Shown piece by piece: positions 38,420-49,809 of a stretch of 64,000 bases of DNA (the stretch's first letter is position 1; every line of letters starts with the position of its first letter). Origin of the DNA: Sapria himalayana (Eukaryota; Streptophyta; Magnoliopsida; Malpighiales; Rafflesiaceae); assembly GCA_029783825.1 (NCBI GenBank), contig JAREIK010003123.1, forward strand, positions 1,006,052 through 1,070,051, read 5' to 3'. A program made the translations under genes and the position numbers. The notes under the pieces were generated by a model. The model ran no database searches. It worked only from the letters and a program-made list of their open reading frames with translations, and was not told where the DNA came from.

Positions 38420-38780
38420 GGTATGCATTCATTATTGAAAAATAGCAACAAAATTATTTTCTATTCCAAATTTAGCAACAAAATTGAATTCCATTTCCAA
38501 ATTCTATAATGGATCTCCTTTCTGTTTCAAATTTTAGAAAAGGAATTCAATTACATTTCAATTTGTATACAAGTAATTAAATATATATCTATAAACAAAA
38601 TTTCTCGATGCTAAAGGCCACACAACTTTACCTGCCAACGTTCCCGTGCGAAACTTGTGACAGCAAGTTTAACCATTTCAATTTTTGTTTTTAATTTTAT
38701 TTCTAATTCCATTAACAATTTTTCTCCATTTACTCATGACTTAAAATAGTGATGAAATATTATTTCGTTTCTAATTTTGA
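38420..38780. mobile_element. CACTA-like subterminal repeat fragment
   Basis: Repeated 'ttccaaatttagcaac', 'aatttccatttcc' and 'tttctaattttg' motifs like those at 440-720 and 15050-15400. There is no terminus and no coding, so it is only the edge of an old element. Confidence 0.4.
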
Positions 38781-39077
38781 TCTCTCATCTTTTGAGGTGT
38801 GAATGAAAATTTTGCATCAAAATACTTAGGCAATCTTAAGAGATAGCCTTCATAGTCAAAATTTTATTAGGAATATCACCATCCAAGGCAATAATAAGAT
38901 ATATATTGATTGAATCAATATTATACGCATATCATCTTCCTAATATTCTTGGTAAGATGTACATGAAAAATAAAATTCAAACATATGCTTAGATTGATCT
39001 GATGATTTCTCAAAATGAATAAGATAGAGAATAGTTGATCTTCTCGAAGGACAATGATGGTGGAATGGTTCTACATG

Positions 39078-39253
39078 GATTTTTTTAGGCATACTGTCCA
39101 TACACTTATCAAGATAGGATCCTTGATCAAATAATGAAATATTCATTATTGTTAGTAGTTAAATGCTCTCTCACTCATATGATCAAATCTTATATACTAG
39201 TGACAAATATTTACTTGATGAAGAATATTTACTTGACTTCCACATATTCTTAC
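39078..39253. repeat. Recent direct duplication, copy 1
   Basis: About 175 bp, nearly identical to 39467-39641 (for example 'taggatccttgatcaaataa' in both). The spacing is about 390 bp. Confidence 0.85.
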
Positions 39254-39466
39254 CTAGAGTATACTCTCTTTCTTATCCCTCATAATAACTAATAAGTTCT
39301 CAAACAATTTGCACTAGCCACTAGAAAAATGACTCACAAATCCCAAGTTATTCGGTATGTAATGGTCACATATAGCATGATCAAATAACTATAATCCTTA
39401 ACTGTAATTGTTTTAGGCATACTTTCCATATAACTGGTCACAAATCCCAAGTTATTCGGTATATAA

Positions 39467-39641
39467 GATTTTTTTAGGCATATTGTCCATACACTTATCA
39501 AGATAGGATCCTTGATCAAATAATGAAATTTCATTATTGTTAGTAGTTAAATGCTCTCTCACTCATATGATCAAATCTTATATACTAGAGACAAATATTT
39601 ACTTGATGAATAATATTTACTTGACTTCCACATATGCTTAC
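39467..39641. repeat. Recent direct duplication, copy 2
   Basis: Differs from 39078-39253 at only a handful of positions. The DNA between the two also holds 'cacaaatcccaagttattcg' twice (about 39337 and 39439), so several slippage or duplication events took place here. Confidence 0.85.
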
Positions 39642-39689
39642 AGACAGCATGCTCAAGAAAATATTCGGTATGTAATGGTCATCATTCTA

Positions 39690-40800
39690 CACTAGATGAT
39701 TTGTGATATGCATCTGCATACATATCTCTCATGTGACTATAATCTAAGATATCCTATTTTTAATCATCTTTGCTATGTCATAATCATTAGATGTGTATAT
39801 AGTGAAATAGTCAATCTAAGGTATGATGTGAAATGATGCTCCTAAATCAATAATCCAACCATCCAACCAAATAACTTGGTTAGCATTGTTATCATCTCTA
39901 ACAAACACAATATCATTTTTAATGGTAATGTTTGTCTCTATCTAGAGTGCTCTTGCTAGAGTCTCCACCAAGCATAACAATCCTTCTTGATGTGTCATGA
40001 CTTATTGTATGATAATATTTAATTATTTTTCTATATATTGACTTGTATTTGGAAGGATATGTCCTTTTATCATTTTGTGAATGCCTAGTGGCGTACCTAT
40101 CATGTCTCTTAGAAACAAAGACACTAAGAGAGTTTTCTCAATACTTCATCAGTCAACAAATTTTTTGTTATGATATGCATGGATGCTACACCTCTAAAAG
40201 GTGACGTGCTCAGAAGTGAGCTAAACAGCAAATATGCTAATAACTCATCTTTTAAGTATATCTTCATGGATTTTAGCTGGTTCACCAGCTCTTAAAAGGA
40301 ATTAATGTGTGTTGCTATTTGTTTTCTAACCTTAAATTATAAATTCACTTGACATCTAATGATTATTTTTTTTCTAAACATATTATTTTCCTATAGACTT
40401 TAAATTTTGTCATAACTTGTCTTCTCTCATTTCGTCAGGAATGTTGTGATAGATATCTACAAAGATAATCTCATATTATACTTTTTCTATATAAAATAAT
40501 TAGTTGTATTTAATTATATTATCAAGGAGTGGTCCTCTATGATAATGAAAATCAAATTCAACAAAAAGATAAAAACACAAAATATTGTCTCAACTTCCCT
40601 ATGATATCACTTTACTTATTTCAAAATATTATGATATGAGTATGATGATAACAAAATGCTTTGATACTACTTTTCAGCATCAAAAAGTCCCAACCTTACT
40701 CAAATACCACTTTTTGAGGAATTTGATGGTTCTAAAACTACTCTATGTTGGGTAAATATTTTCTTAGGCATGAAAAAAGTTAGAAAATCAAAATCCAAAG
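39690..40800 (-). pseudogene. Copia gag-protease relic
   Basis: On the minus strand at about 39830-39895 it reads WLDGWIIDLGASFHI, the Copia protease site with Leu for Ser in D-S-G. Just upstream (about 39950-40000) is a degraded zinc-knuckle region, and 40190-40800 is AT-rich gag-like DNA. Stops are frequent. No integrase or reverse transcriptase follows on the left, so it is a fragment. The stretch 40801-41890 to its right has no recognised gene. Confidence 0.6.
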
Positions 40801-41889
40801 TGAGATGATTCTATTTTTAAAAATACAATCATTTTAATAAAAATCAAATTCTGCCCATAATTTCATTTTATTAAATGGGTTTTTTAAGGTTTTAATTTAT
40901 CAAAAACTTAGAGTTGCTTTAGACAATTCTAATCAGATGTTTACATATATTACAACATAAATTTTGTTATACTAGTTTATATTTGTTTCAACATAAAATT
41001 TACCATATAAACTCAAGCATAAAATTTTAGAAACCAATATGATAAGTCAAATTAAAATAGAAATGTTAATACACAAAATTACAATCACAAAATCAAGTTT
41101 CACACGCTAAAAATTTATTCACACTAACAAAACTCCATCCATAATTCTAGAATTTAAAAATCCATGAAAATGAAAGTCCAAATTAATAATGTAAACCAAA
41201 CATTTTTTTGGTAGAAATTCTGACAATTCCTATGCATTATTCTTTATGTGAGCTTATTCTTGGAAGCTTCATTTGTGAGATCAATTCTTAATGACAACAA
41301 GATAAGAATATGAACACAACAACTAAGTAAAAATATAAACAGGACATCACGAGCATCACATAATCATTTTTTAACCCATACTAGTCTTGACACAATAATA
41401 AAAAATAATTCTATCCAAATTAAATCCTATCTAAAAATATGTTATAAATATAGAACCTGTGGCAATAATTCAAAATAGAAAATTAAACCCTAAATTAATA
41501 AAATAAGCAAGATAATAAATAAAATACAAACCTAAAAGGGAATTAGGATTGGAATGGATTGCAATGAAAAAAAACTCCATTTATAGAAGTAAAAATTGGA
41601 AATCCAAAATTGATTTCCATTGTGAGCAAGGTGAGGTTTCACCTACACACTTAAATGCTTATTAATGATATTACAAGTTTCATCTACCAACTCTAATGTC
41701 CATTAATAATATTACATTATTGTACTTGAAATTCACTTTTTTCACTTGTCAACTTCATGTTTGTTTATGTTCTTGCTAAGTTATAGGAAGTTATATACTA
41801 TTCAAACAGGTCATTGATGATATTACATTCTCATCAGTGTGAATCTTTTACATATTCATACTTCATTCAAGTTTTCTTATACAAAGTGA

Positions 41890-43000
41890 TATTGTACCTT
41901 GTATATTTGTTCTTCTAAGTGAAATTTTGGATTTTTTGGTAAATGTAGAGCATTATGACTATCACAGAATAAAGTAATTTTATTTTATTTGTATCCAAGC
42001 TCTTGCAATAGTATCTATAACTAAATTGCCTTTTTACTGGCTTGTAAAGCTGCAACATACCCTACCTCCATTATTGAAATAGATATAATAGATTTTAATA
42101 CTGAAACCTAACTTACACCTCCTCCAATAATAATGAAAACATAGCTCATGATAGACTTATTATTATCAATATCACCAACATAGTCTATATCAACATAACA
42201 TCTGATAATAAAGTCTGAACTTTTATAACATAATGCAATATTTGAGGTTCCTCAAATATATATATAAGAATCCTCTATATTATACTTTAATTCTCTCTAC
42301 TAGGATTTGTCATGGATCAACTGATCACTCTCAATATTTGGGTAATATCTAGTCTTGTACAAATCATGACAAACATCAAACTTCATACTACTAATCTAAA
42401 TGGTACTCGAGACATCTTCCTACATTCTTCTTTAATGCTATGACACATAATTGATAATAACTTGAAATTAATAGGAAGTATAGTTGAAATTGACTTACTA
42501 CATTTCATGTTGAAGCATTACAATATCTTGTTAAGATAATTTTCTTGAGAGAATCAAATATTCCTGTTATTTCTATCTCGGTAAATCTACATCCCTAGAA
42601 TCTTATTTGCTAGTCATTCATATCAAACTTAAGTCATTATTTCAAATCTTTAATTCATATCAAACTTTTCTTAAGTCATTCATATCAAACTTTCTAGCTA
42701 ATTGTATCTTTAATTCTTGGATTCAATATTTATTAATACTTACTACCAACATGTCATCTACATACAATAATAAAATGAATACATTATTTTCATGCTCAAA
42801 CCTCTTATAGTACTTATAATGGTCTAAACTAAGTCTATTGTACATAAGATTAATGATGAATGAATCAAATCTCTTATACCAATACCTTAGTGTCTATTTG
42901 AGATTGTACAGAGATTTGTTCAACCTGCAACTAAGTTTTCATTGCCTATTGATTACTAATCTATGATACTTGTAACACAATGCTCACACAAAATGTAGAT
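41890..43000 (-). pseudogene. Copia RT-RNase H fragment
   Basis: The minus strand contains the region around the RT Y-x-D-D box (near 42750, 'caacatgtcatctacatac') and RNase H relics at 41900-42250, all interrupted. It resembles a different Copia lineage from the element at 49519, because it does not align with that element there. A 20-base word, 'agtcattcatatcaaactt', is repeated at 42612 and 42672. Confidence 0.55.
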
Positions 43001-45290
43001 CTACCAAATTGAACCATATTGAGAGATAATAGAACTGAACTTTGCAATCCATGTTTGAGGAGCTTGTTTAAGAAAAGTACTCATCATAGTCGACATACTT
43101 TGTGAGGGAATCCTGGAGGGTGAGAATTACCAGGATAAATCTTCATATAAATTTTCTTTAATAGTTCATCATTAAAAAATGTATTCTTAACATCCATTTA
43201 AAAGAGTGATTATTTGTAGGCCACATAAATAGCAATAAGAGTCCTTATAGAGACAATTCAAGTTACTAGAGTGAAAGGTAACACATAATCAATCTTATAC
43301 TCATAAGTACAACCCTCCGCAATAAGGTGTGCATTATAGCGATCAAAAGTGCCAACTTATCTAGTTTGATTTTATAAACTCATTTACAACCAATTGCAAT
43401 TTTGTTAGAGGGAAGATCAATCATATTTCATGTTCCAATATTATCTAGCACATCCAACTCTTCTTTCATACCTTACTACAATAAAAGATTTAGAGGAAGC
43501 CTCATAAAAGTATGAGGTTCATGGAGAGAAGCAAGAATAGAAAAGTACCAAATGTCATTAAGGTAAGAAGGAATAGTAGTCACCCGATGAGAATGATGAA
43601 GTGCTTGAAAGTCAAAAGAACCAGTAAGATCCATAGTTGGGACAATATCAATGGGCACGTTAATGATTGGAGATGGAAGTTCATTAGATATAAGAGATGG
43701 TGCATCAGTAATATAATGCAAAAAAAAATTGGATATAGAAATTGAATCCTCAAGAAAAAGTTCATGGATAGCATCAATAGAGGAAATAAATAGAATAGAA
43801 AGATATTTGTAAAATATTTTGTATTCGCAAAAGATCACATGTTAAGAAACATAAAGATATTTGCTAATGACAGCATGACATCTATAACCTTTTACATCAA
43901 TTTCATACGCAAGAAAATAACACAAATGAAAATGATATTTAAGTTTATTTCATTCATGAACTTGAAGAACAAAATAGACATATCTAAAGACTTTTAGTCA
44001 TGAGAGGGAGAAGAATCAAACAAAAAATCCTTAAAAATTAGCTGTTTAATCCTATAAATAAATGCATGACCAAGGTGATAATGTCATAAAGCAAGAGAAT
44101 AAGTACATTTTCCTAAAATAGTAGAAGCAGTGAGATGAGAAGATGATAGATTAAGAGAGATGAGCTCAAATAGTCTTCTGACATTACTTGCAGTCTCAAT
44201 GATCTGTCATGTTTGAGAATCCTGCACAATAACACCAATGAAAGAAATGGTAAAGAAAAATTAAGTTCAATGAGTCACCCAACAAATATAATATAATGAG
44301 CAAGTTTGGGAATTAATAAATATATGAAATAGATAAATTTGATGTAAATATATTACTAAGATGAGAGACATGCATAGGAAAACCATTTGCAGTATATATG
44401 ATAGAGAGATAAATAATAATGTGTGAAGGAACAATATCAAAAGAGGAAGTTATATGATTATAGAAAATATAATCAAGAAACCATGTATGAGAATTACATA
44501 TTATTATAGAAAGAGTAGTGCTGAATGTATTGAAGAAAAAAGATGAATCTAATTAACCATATCTTGTAGGTTTGTTATAGAAAGAGAAGCAAAATTGGAT
44601 CTGCAATAAAATTTCATAGTTGATAATTTAGAGTGAGTTAAGGTAGGCAGCAGTGTTCTAAAGAATATATTGACGAGTATAGTTGGCTTCAATAGGTAAT
44701 GTTTTGTTCTTACAGAAACTATAGATAAGAAGATGCTTTTTTATTGTAATGTAGTCTAGTATTATTTCTTTTACCTTTAAAAATATTAGTAGATTATGAA
44801 TTAGTGGCTAGAATAGCAAAAACCATTATTTGAATAAAAATGAGATCCATTTGAAGATATATCTCTTCATCAACTAATTTATAAATAACTTGTAATACTA
44901 TTGATAATAAATTTTGGTATAGAATATGACTTCTAGCAAATTTAAACTCATCATGAAGTCATATTAGGAATTAAGATGGTCTATCCTTATTCATGGTGAA
45001 CATAAATTAACTTGGTATTAGCATGATTTAAGATAACTAGTTTTGATGTATTTAATTGATCCCAAATGGATTTCACCTAATTATGATACACGATAATCTA
45101 CTCACTTGATTTTTGGCAAATATGATTAAGTTTGTGTGTAAACTTAAATTTACGAGCTCCACTTGGTCTAGTATACTGTTTAATAGGTAAGTCACCACTT
45201 GGTCTAGTATACTGTTTAATAGGTAAGTCACCACTTGGTCTAGTGATTTCTTAAACTTAAATCCAAATGGCATAAGCAGAATCATTTAAT
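43000..45290 (-). pseudogene. Copia relic, same family as the 49519-55010 element
   Basis: Runs parallel to about 50720-53560: 'agataatagaactgaacttt' here against 'agataatagaaatgaacttt' at 50719, and the minus-strand ORF 43476-43838 (SPIINVPIDIVPTMD) against SSTCPLILLQLWILP-region DNA at 51300-51400. It covers the RT start, integrase tail and gag-protease. It is far more degraded than the copy at 49519, and no LTRs were identified. Confidence 0.7.
45159..45245 (-). repeat. 36-bp tandem repeat in the Copia gag relic
   Basis: Two full units and a partial third of 'ccacttggtctagtatactg...' with a period of 36 bp. This equals 12 codons, so the minus strand reads SILDQVVTYLLN twice in frame. The single form is seen in the related element near 53425. 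Confidence 0.85.
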
Positions 45291-45636
45291 CTCTCTCTCT
45301 TTTTTTTGGAATATGACAATTAGTAGATATGTAAATACACACTTTTCAGCTTTTAAGATAATTGTGCATGGCTTAGACCATTGGGCACTGAGAAAAAATT
45401 GGTTCATCAACAAGAACGTCTAAATTCTGATTTTAGAAACATTTTTTTATTGGTCAATTGCCAATGGTGTTGATGTGTCACGAGAGTTGATCTCGGCTAT
45501 AAAGGGTGAACATGTGTGAAGTTCACGTAGTGTGTGGCTGGCATGCCTTGGAATTTTGGTTGCGCATAGGATAACATGCAAATACGTACTAGAAAATTCA
45601 TGTACAAAATAGTAGTGTGCAAAATTGTAGTTAAGA

Positions 45637-46270
45637 TAAAGGTGTTAACTGGGCCGGGCATCTCGGGCAAGGCCCAAGGCATGGCACAATTCAGCCATGC
45701 TTAGCCTGGCACGACACAGTCCAAAATTGTTCCTGGTTCTGGGCCATGCCACCCAATGGCATGGTTCATGCCGTGCTAAATGGGCACGAGTCGTGCCTCG
45801 TGTTGGGCTAGGCACGTCCCGTGTGCCAGGCCAAGAGGCATGGTCCACCGGCCTGACCACCAACAAACTTGGGACCGACAAAGGGTCACGGGTCTAATCC
45901 CACCGGGTGACCACCCGGTGGGGCGAGTTATAAATTAAAAAAAAAAAATCCAATCATAAAAACCATATATTGCTTATGTGACTAATTGTAATTAGTCAGC
46001 CATGTAAGCCGGACACCAGTTATATTTTCACGCAATAGGCTTTATAAGGAACCGTTTGGCACAGTCCGGCATAGTCCGGCACAACACTACAATCAATCGT
46101 GCCACCGTGCTATTTTGTGCCAGCCACATTGTTCTTGTGTCATGCCAGGCATGACACGGTGGCATGGCCATGACCAGAAAAAATAGGTCGTGTCAGCACG
46201 GCACGATGGCATGGCCATGACCAGAAAAAATAGGTCATGTCAGCATGACACGATATATTTGACACCTCTA
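45637..46270. mobile_element. Non-autonomous hAT-like element
   Basis: Termini TAAAGGTGTT (left) and TAGAGGTGTC (right, inverted) are flanked by AGTTAAGA (45629-45636) and AGCTAAAA (46271-46278), a likely 8-bp target duplication with two mismatches. Eight-base duplications are the hAT signature. The body is rich in 'ggcacgacac', 'gggccatgcc' and 'ggcatggtc' motifs, some inverted. The 78- and 66-codon open frames at 45645-45897 come from this composition. No transposase. Confidence 0.65.
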
Positions 46271-46319
46271 AGCTAAAAGACTATTCTACATAGTAGTCAC
46301 TACTTTAGATTGAAAGAAA

Positions 46320-47215
46320 AAAATTGCAACATACAAAACATGGCATTGTACAAAATTTGCAGTCTATAAAACATGATAGAGTGCAACAAAATGAGGTAGA
46401 GTATAAAAATGTGGTAGTGTACAAAACATAACAGACTACAAAACATGGCAAAGAACAAAACGTGACATAAACATGGCAAAGCACAAAACGTGATAGGCTA
46501 TAAAACATGGCAAAGCACAAAATGTGACGGACTACAAAACAATGACAAACACACAAAACGTGACAAACTACAAAACATGGAAAATACACAAAACGTGGCA
46601 GACTACAAAACATGGCAAAACACAAAACATGACAGGCTGCAAAACATGGTAGAGTACAAAATATGGTATAGTACAAAACATGACAAGGTACAAGACAAGA
46701 GTACAAAACATGGCATGGTACAAAACAAGAGTACAAAATGTGGCACAGTACAAAATATGGTAGAGTGCAAAACGTGGCAGAGTACAAAATGTGACAGAGT
46801 ACAAAACATGACAAAATACAAAACATGACTGCACAAAAGGTGGCAGAGCACAAAAAGTGGCAGAGCACAAAAAGTGGCAGAGCACAAAAAGTGGCAGAGC
46901 ACAAAAAGTGGCAGAGCACAAAAAGTGGCAGAGCACAAAAAGTAGCAGAGCACAAAAAGTGGCAGAGAACAAAAAGTGGAAGAGCACAAAAAGTGACAGA
47001 GCAAAAAAAGTGGCAGAGCACAAAAAGTGGAAGAGCACAAAAAGTGACAGAGCAAAAAAAGTGGCAGAGCACAAAACATGGCAGAGCACAAAATATGGCA
47101 GAGCACAAAACATGACAGTACAAAACGTAATAGTACAAACCATGATAGAGTACAAAACATGACAAAGTACAAAACATGACAGAGTACAAAACATGACAAT
47201 ACAAAATGTGGCAAT
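46320..47215. repeat. 17-bp minisatellite array
   Basis: About 50 tandem copies of a unit like GCACAAAAAGTGGCAGA. The centre (46830-47060) is nearly uniform; the flanks drift to 'tacaaaacatgacaga'. All three minus-strand frames are open for over 200 codons (Cys/Leu/Phe-rich), because a 17-base period without stops repeats through every frame. This is a product of the repeat and not a gene. Confidence 0.95.
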
Positions 47216-47694
47216 GACTTGGAAGTGTACACGGAATAAAAAAAATTGAGCAGGATAGGATGTAAGAGCTTGTGTATATGGAATTGACTAACAGTAGTGA
47301 TACAAAGTTCTAATATATTCATCGATATATCACCAAAATATCAGTAAATTTCAAGTATCAATATATTCATCAAAATTGATATTTTTATCTTTGATTAGTA
47401 CTCATGTAAATACATACATCAATATATCTCTGATATATCTAACATAACCATGAAATTTAAGTATCGTATTTCATTCGAAATAAATATTTAAATCCTTGCC
47501 AAAAGAGTTTGTAGCAAAAATAAATCATTAAATTTACAACTTTATTAATTGAAAAAAAAAGCATTAGATTTATTATAGACAGCTATAAATTAATATATAC
47601 TATGTAAATTAATTTTTTAACAAGGGTAAATATGTATATTACTATAATTACCTTCTAGAACAAAAAACATGGTAAAATACTTGACTCTAATTCT
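47216..47694. other. AT-rich stretch, nothing recognised
   Basis: Contains short repeated 'aatatattcatc' and 'gatatatc' motifs. No gene is seen. Confidence 0.5.
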
Positions 47695-48652
47695 GGAGTT
47701 TTATACGGAAATAATGTATTTAAAATAAAAAAATTCAAAATTTAAGTATGATTTCAAAAATATGCCCAAACTAGTACGTCTTGAAACAACGTGACAATGT
47801 CCATTATTGTGAATAGCGGCCATTGCCATGCTGTTGATTTTTTAAAATCAGCGGACGACATTGCGAATGCCGACTATTAAAAATACTATGGAGACCCATT
47901 ACGACCCTCGCCCCACGCCCCACGCCCCTCGCCCCATGCCCCATGCCCCACGCCCCTCTCTTCCCACCCCTCTCTCCATGCCCGTCTCTAGGAGCTTCTT
48001 CGTGGAGCTCCATGATGGAGATTAAGGAGCTCCAGTGAGCTCGAGGAGTTCCATCGGGCTCCACTATAGAGCTCTAGTGAGCTCCTTTGTGGAGCTTCTT
48101 CAAGCATCAGCGAGCTCGAAGTGGTGCTCACTGGAGCTCGAGGAGCTCCACGATAGAGCTCCAGTGAATTCCTTCAAGCTCCACGATGTAGCTCCAATGA
48201 ACTCCTTCGTGGAGTTCTAGCTAGCTCGAAGTGGAGCTCGAAAGAGCTCCTCAAGTTCCACGTCAAGCTCTTCCATGGATCTCAGTCGAGCTCCATGAAG
48301 GAGCTTACTGGAGCTCCATCGCGGAGCTCAACGGAGCTCGATGGAGCTCCGTGAAGGAGCTCCTGGAGATGGGTGGGGAAAGAGGGGTGGAAAGAGAGGG
48401 GGAGAGGTGAGTGCAGATGTACGAAGGGAGACAGGCAAGGGGTGAGGGGCGTAATGGGATCTTCACAATGTTTTCAATAGCCACCATTCACAATACTGGC
48501 ATCTGATTTAAAAAAAATCAACGTGGCAATGGCCGCCGTTCACAATGAAGGACATTGTCACGTTTTTTTCAGACGCATAAGTTTGACATATTTTTGAAAC
48601 CAGCCTTAAATTTTTGATTTTTTTTAAATACATCATTTTTGTACAAAACTCC
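47695..48652. mobile_element. Foldback element B with GAGCTC-rich core
   Basis: Inverted arms of about 200 bp or more: left from GGAGTTTTATACGG, right ending GTACAAAACTCC. Both arms hold 'caaactagtacgtct' / 'gcgtctg' and 'aacgtgacaatgtcc' words. The arms continue inward as a C-rich strip (47900-47990) and a mirrored G/A-rich strip (48365-48450). The core holds many GAGCTC palindromes. It is flanked by TAATTCT and TAATTCC, a probable 7-bp target duplication. It shares the plan and long words with 20826-21735. No transposase. Confidence 0.75.
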
Positions 48653-48957
48653 TAATTCCGTCCATTGTCTAGTTCTTTAATTCCATTGTTTAGTACTTAA
48701 AACAAAAATCATACAAAAAATATTGTAGAAAATCTAAGTTGCTATATATGCGCCATTTTTGATTTTGATGCAACATGCAATTAGAAGAAGAAACACTTCA
48801 TTAAATCATGTTCCGTTCCACTTAGTCGAATTAAACACCACAAGAGAGTCGAGATCATATTGAACAATCCACATCATTTTCATAGTGTAGTAATTGTTAT
48901 GAGAACATTGCATCATATGCTAACTGAGTGAGATTTGATTATGTTTGTGACATCATG
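48653..48957. other. AT-rich spacer, nothing recognised
   Basis: No gene or repeat terminus is seen between the foldback element and the solo LTR. Confidence 0.5.
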
Positions 48958-49485
48958 TGATGTATATATAAATTTTGTTTTTATAAAACTATTTTGTATA
49001 ACCAAAATATTTTTCTGTTTTAATATTTTATTAGTGCAAAAAATAAGATATTGAAAGGCTGAGAATATAGTAATAGCACAATAACAGAGGTCCTGCTGCT
49101 TGGTCAGAGGGCTGAAGAAAATTTTAGAGCAGAACCCGGCCATCCGAGTGAATCGACATGCTCCATTATTGATATAAATTATTTTTTTATTTCTATTTTT
49201 TGGATGATGTAATCTTGTACGTGGAACTATTCATCACTATTTACTCCTCTCTGCGCGATTTTTCTTCGTGACTATTTCTGCTCACAAACTTTAAGAACAT
49301 TTTGATTTGGTTATAATCTGTAAATGCATATACATTTTTGTGTGTGGATGTAACTAGTTGGGTTGAACGACTAGTGAACTACTTTATTTTCTATCTCTTA
49401 TTATTGTGGCTGTGATTTATGATGTTGTTTGTTGAAATTGATTCTGGATATATATATATATATAACATTATTGATATTCCTAACA
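48958..49485 (+). mobile_element. Solo LTR of the Copia I family
   Basis: Runs TGATGTATATAT to CCTAACA and is flanked by a perfect 5-bp duplication TCATG (48953-48957 and 49486-49490). It aligns with the Copia I LTRs, including 'aacgactagtgaac' and 'ggttataatctgta', but is more diverged and slightly shorter. No internal element sequence is next to it. Confidence 0.9.
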
Positions 49486-49518
49486 TCATGGGACAAACGA
49501 AATGTGTGACATGCACTC

Positions 49519-49667
49519 TGTAGAAATATTTAGAATTTGTGTATTGAATGTATGAAAAATGTACAAGTAAGAGCTTAAATAAGTTAGTGCCAACAAGAAT
49601 TAACTATGTTTGGTACACAATCCAGCTAGTGACAATAAGAGTCAATGAGACAGCGGTGTATTTGACA
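49519..49667 (-). repeat. 3' LTR of Copia II
   Basis: 149 bp, TGTAGAAATATT to TTTGACA. Clearly related to 54859-55010, with a cluster of changes in the first half. Confidence 0.88.
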
Positions 49668-49682
49668 TCCCCCCTCAAACTC
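49668..49682 (-). other. Polypurine tract of Copia II
   Basis: On the minus strand it reads AGTTTGAGGGGGGA, directly before the 3' LTR. Confidence 0.75.
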
Positions 49683-49809
49683 ATGGTGGTTTAAAAGAAA
49701 CCATTTTGAGTTTGAAAGTTAATGCTTGAAAAGTTCTTGGAGGAAGAGATTTAGTGAAGATATCAGCTAACTAGTCTTGAGAGGAAACAAACTAAAGTGT
49801 GAGTTTTCC

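Noticed and set aside
43476..43838. 120-codon minus-strand frame as a host gene
   Set aside because: It parallels the Copia II region at 51280-51420 and lies in a Copia relic.
46305..47204. 299-codon Cys/Leu/Phe-rich frame that looks like a membrane or metal-binding protein
   Set aside because: All three minus frames give the same 17-residue cycle. The openness follows from the 17-bp repeat.
46320..47215. CRISPR-like regular repeat
   Set aside because: The units are directly adjacent with no unique spacers, and the context is a plant genome.
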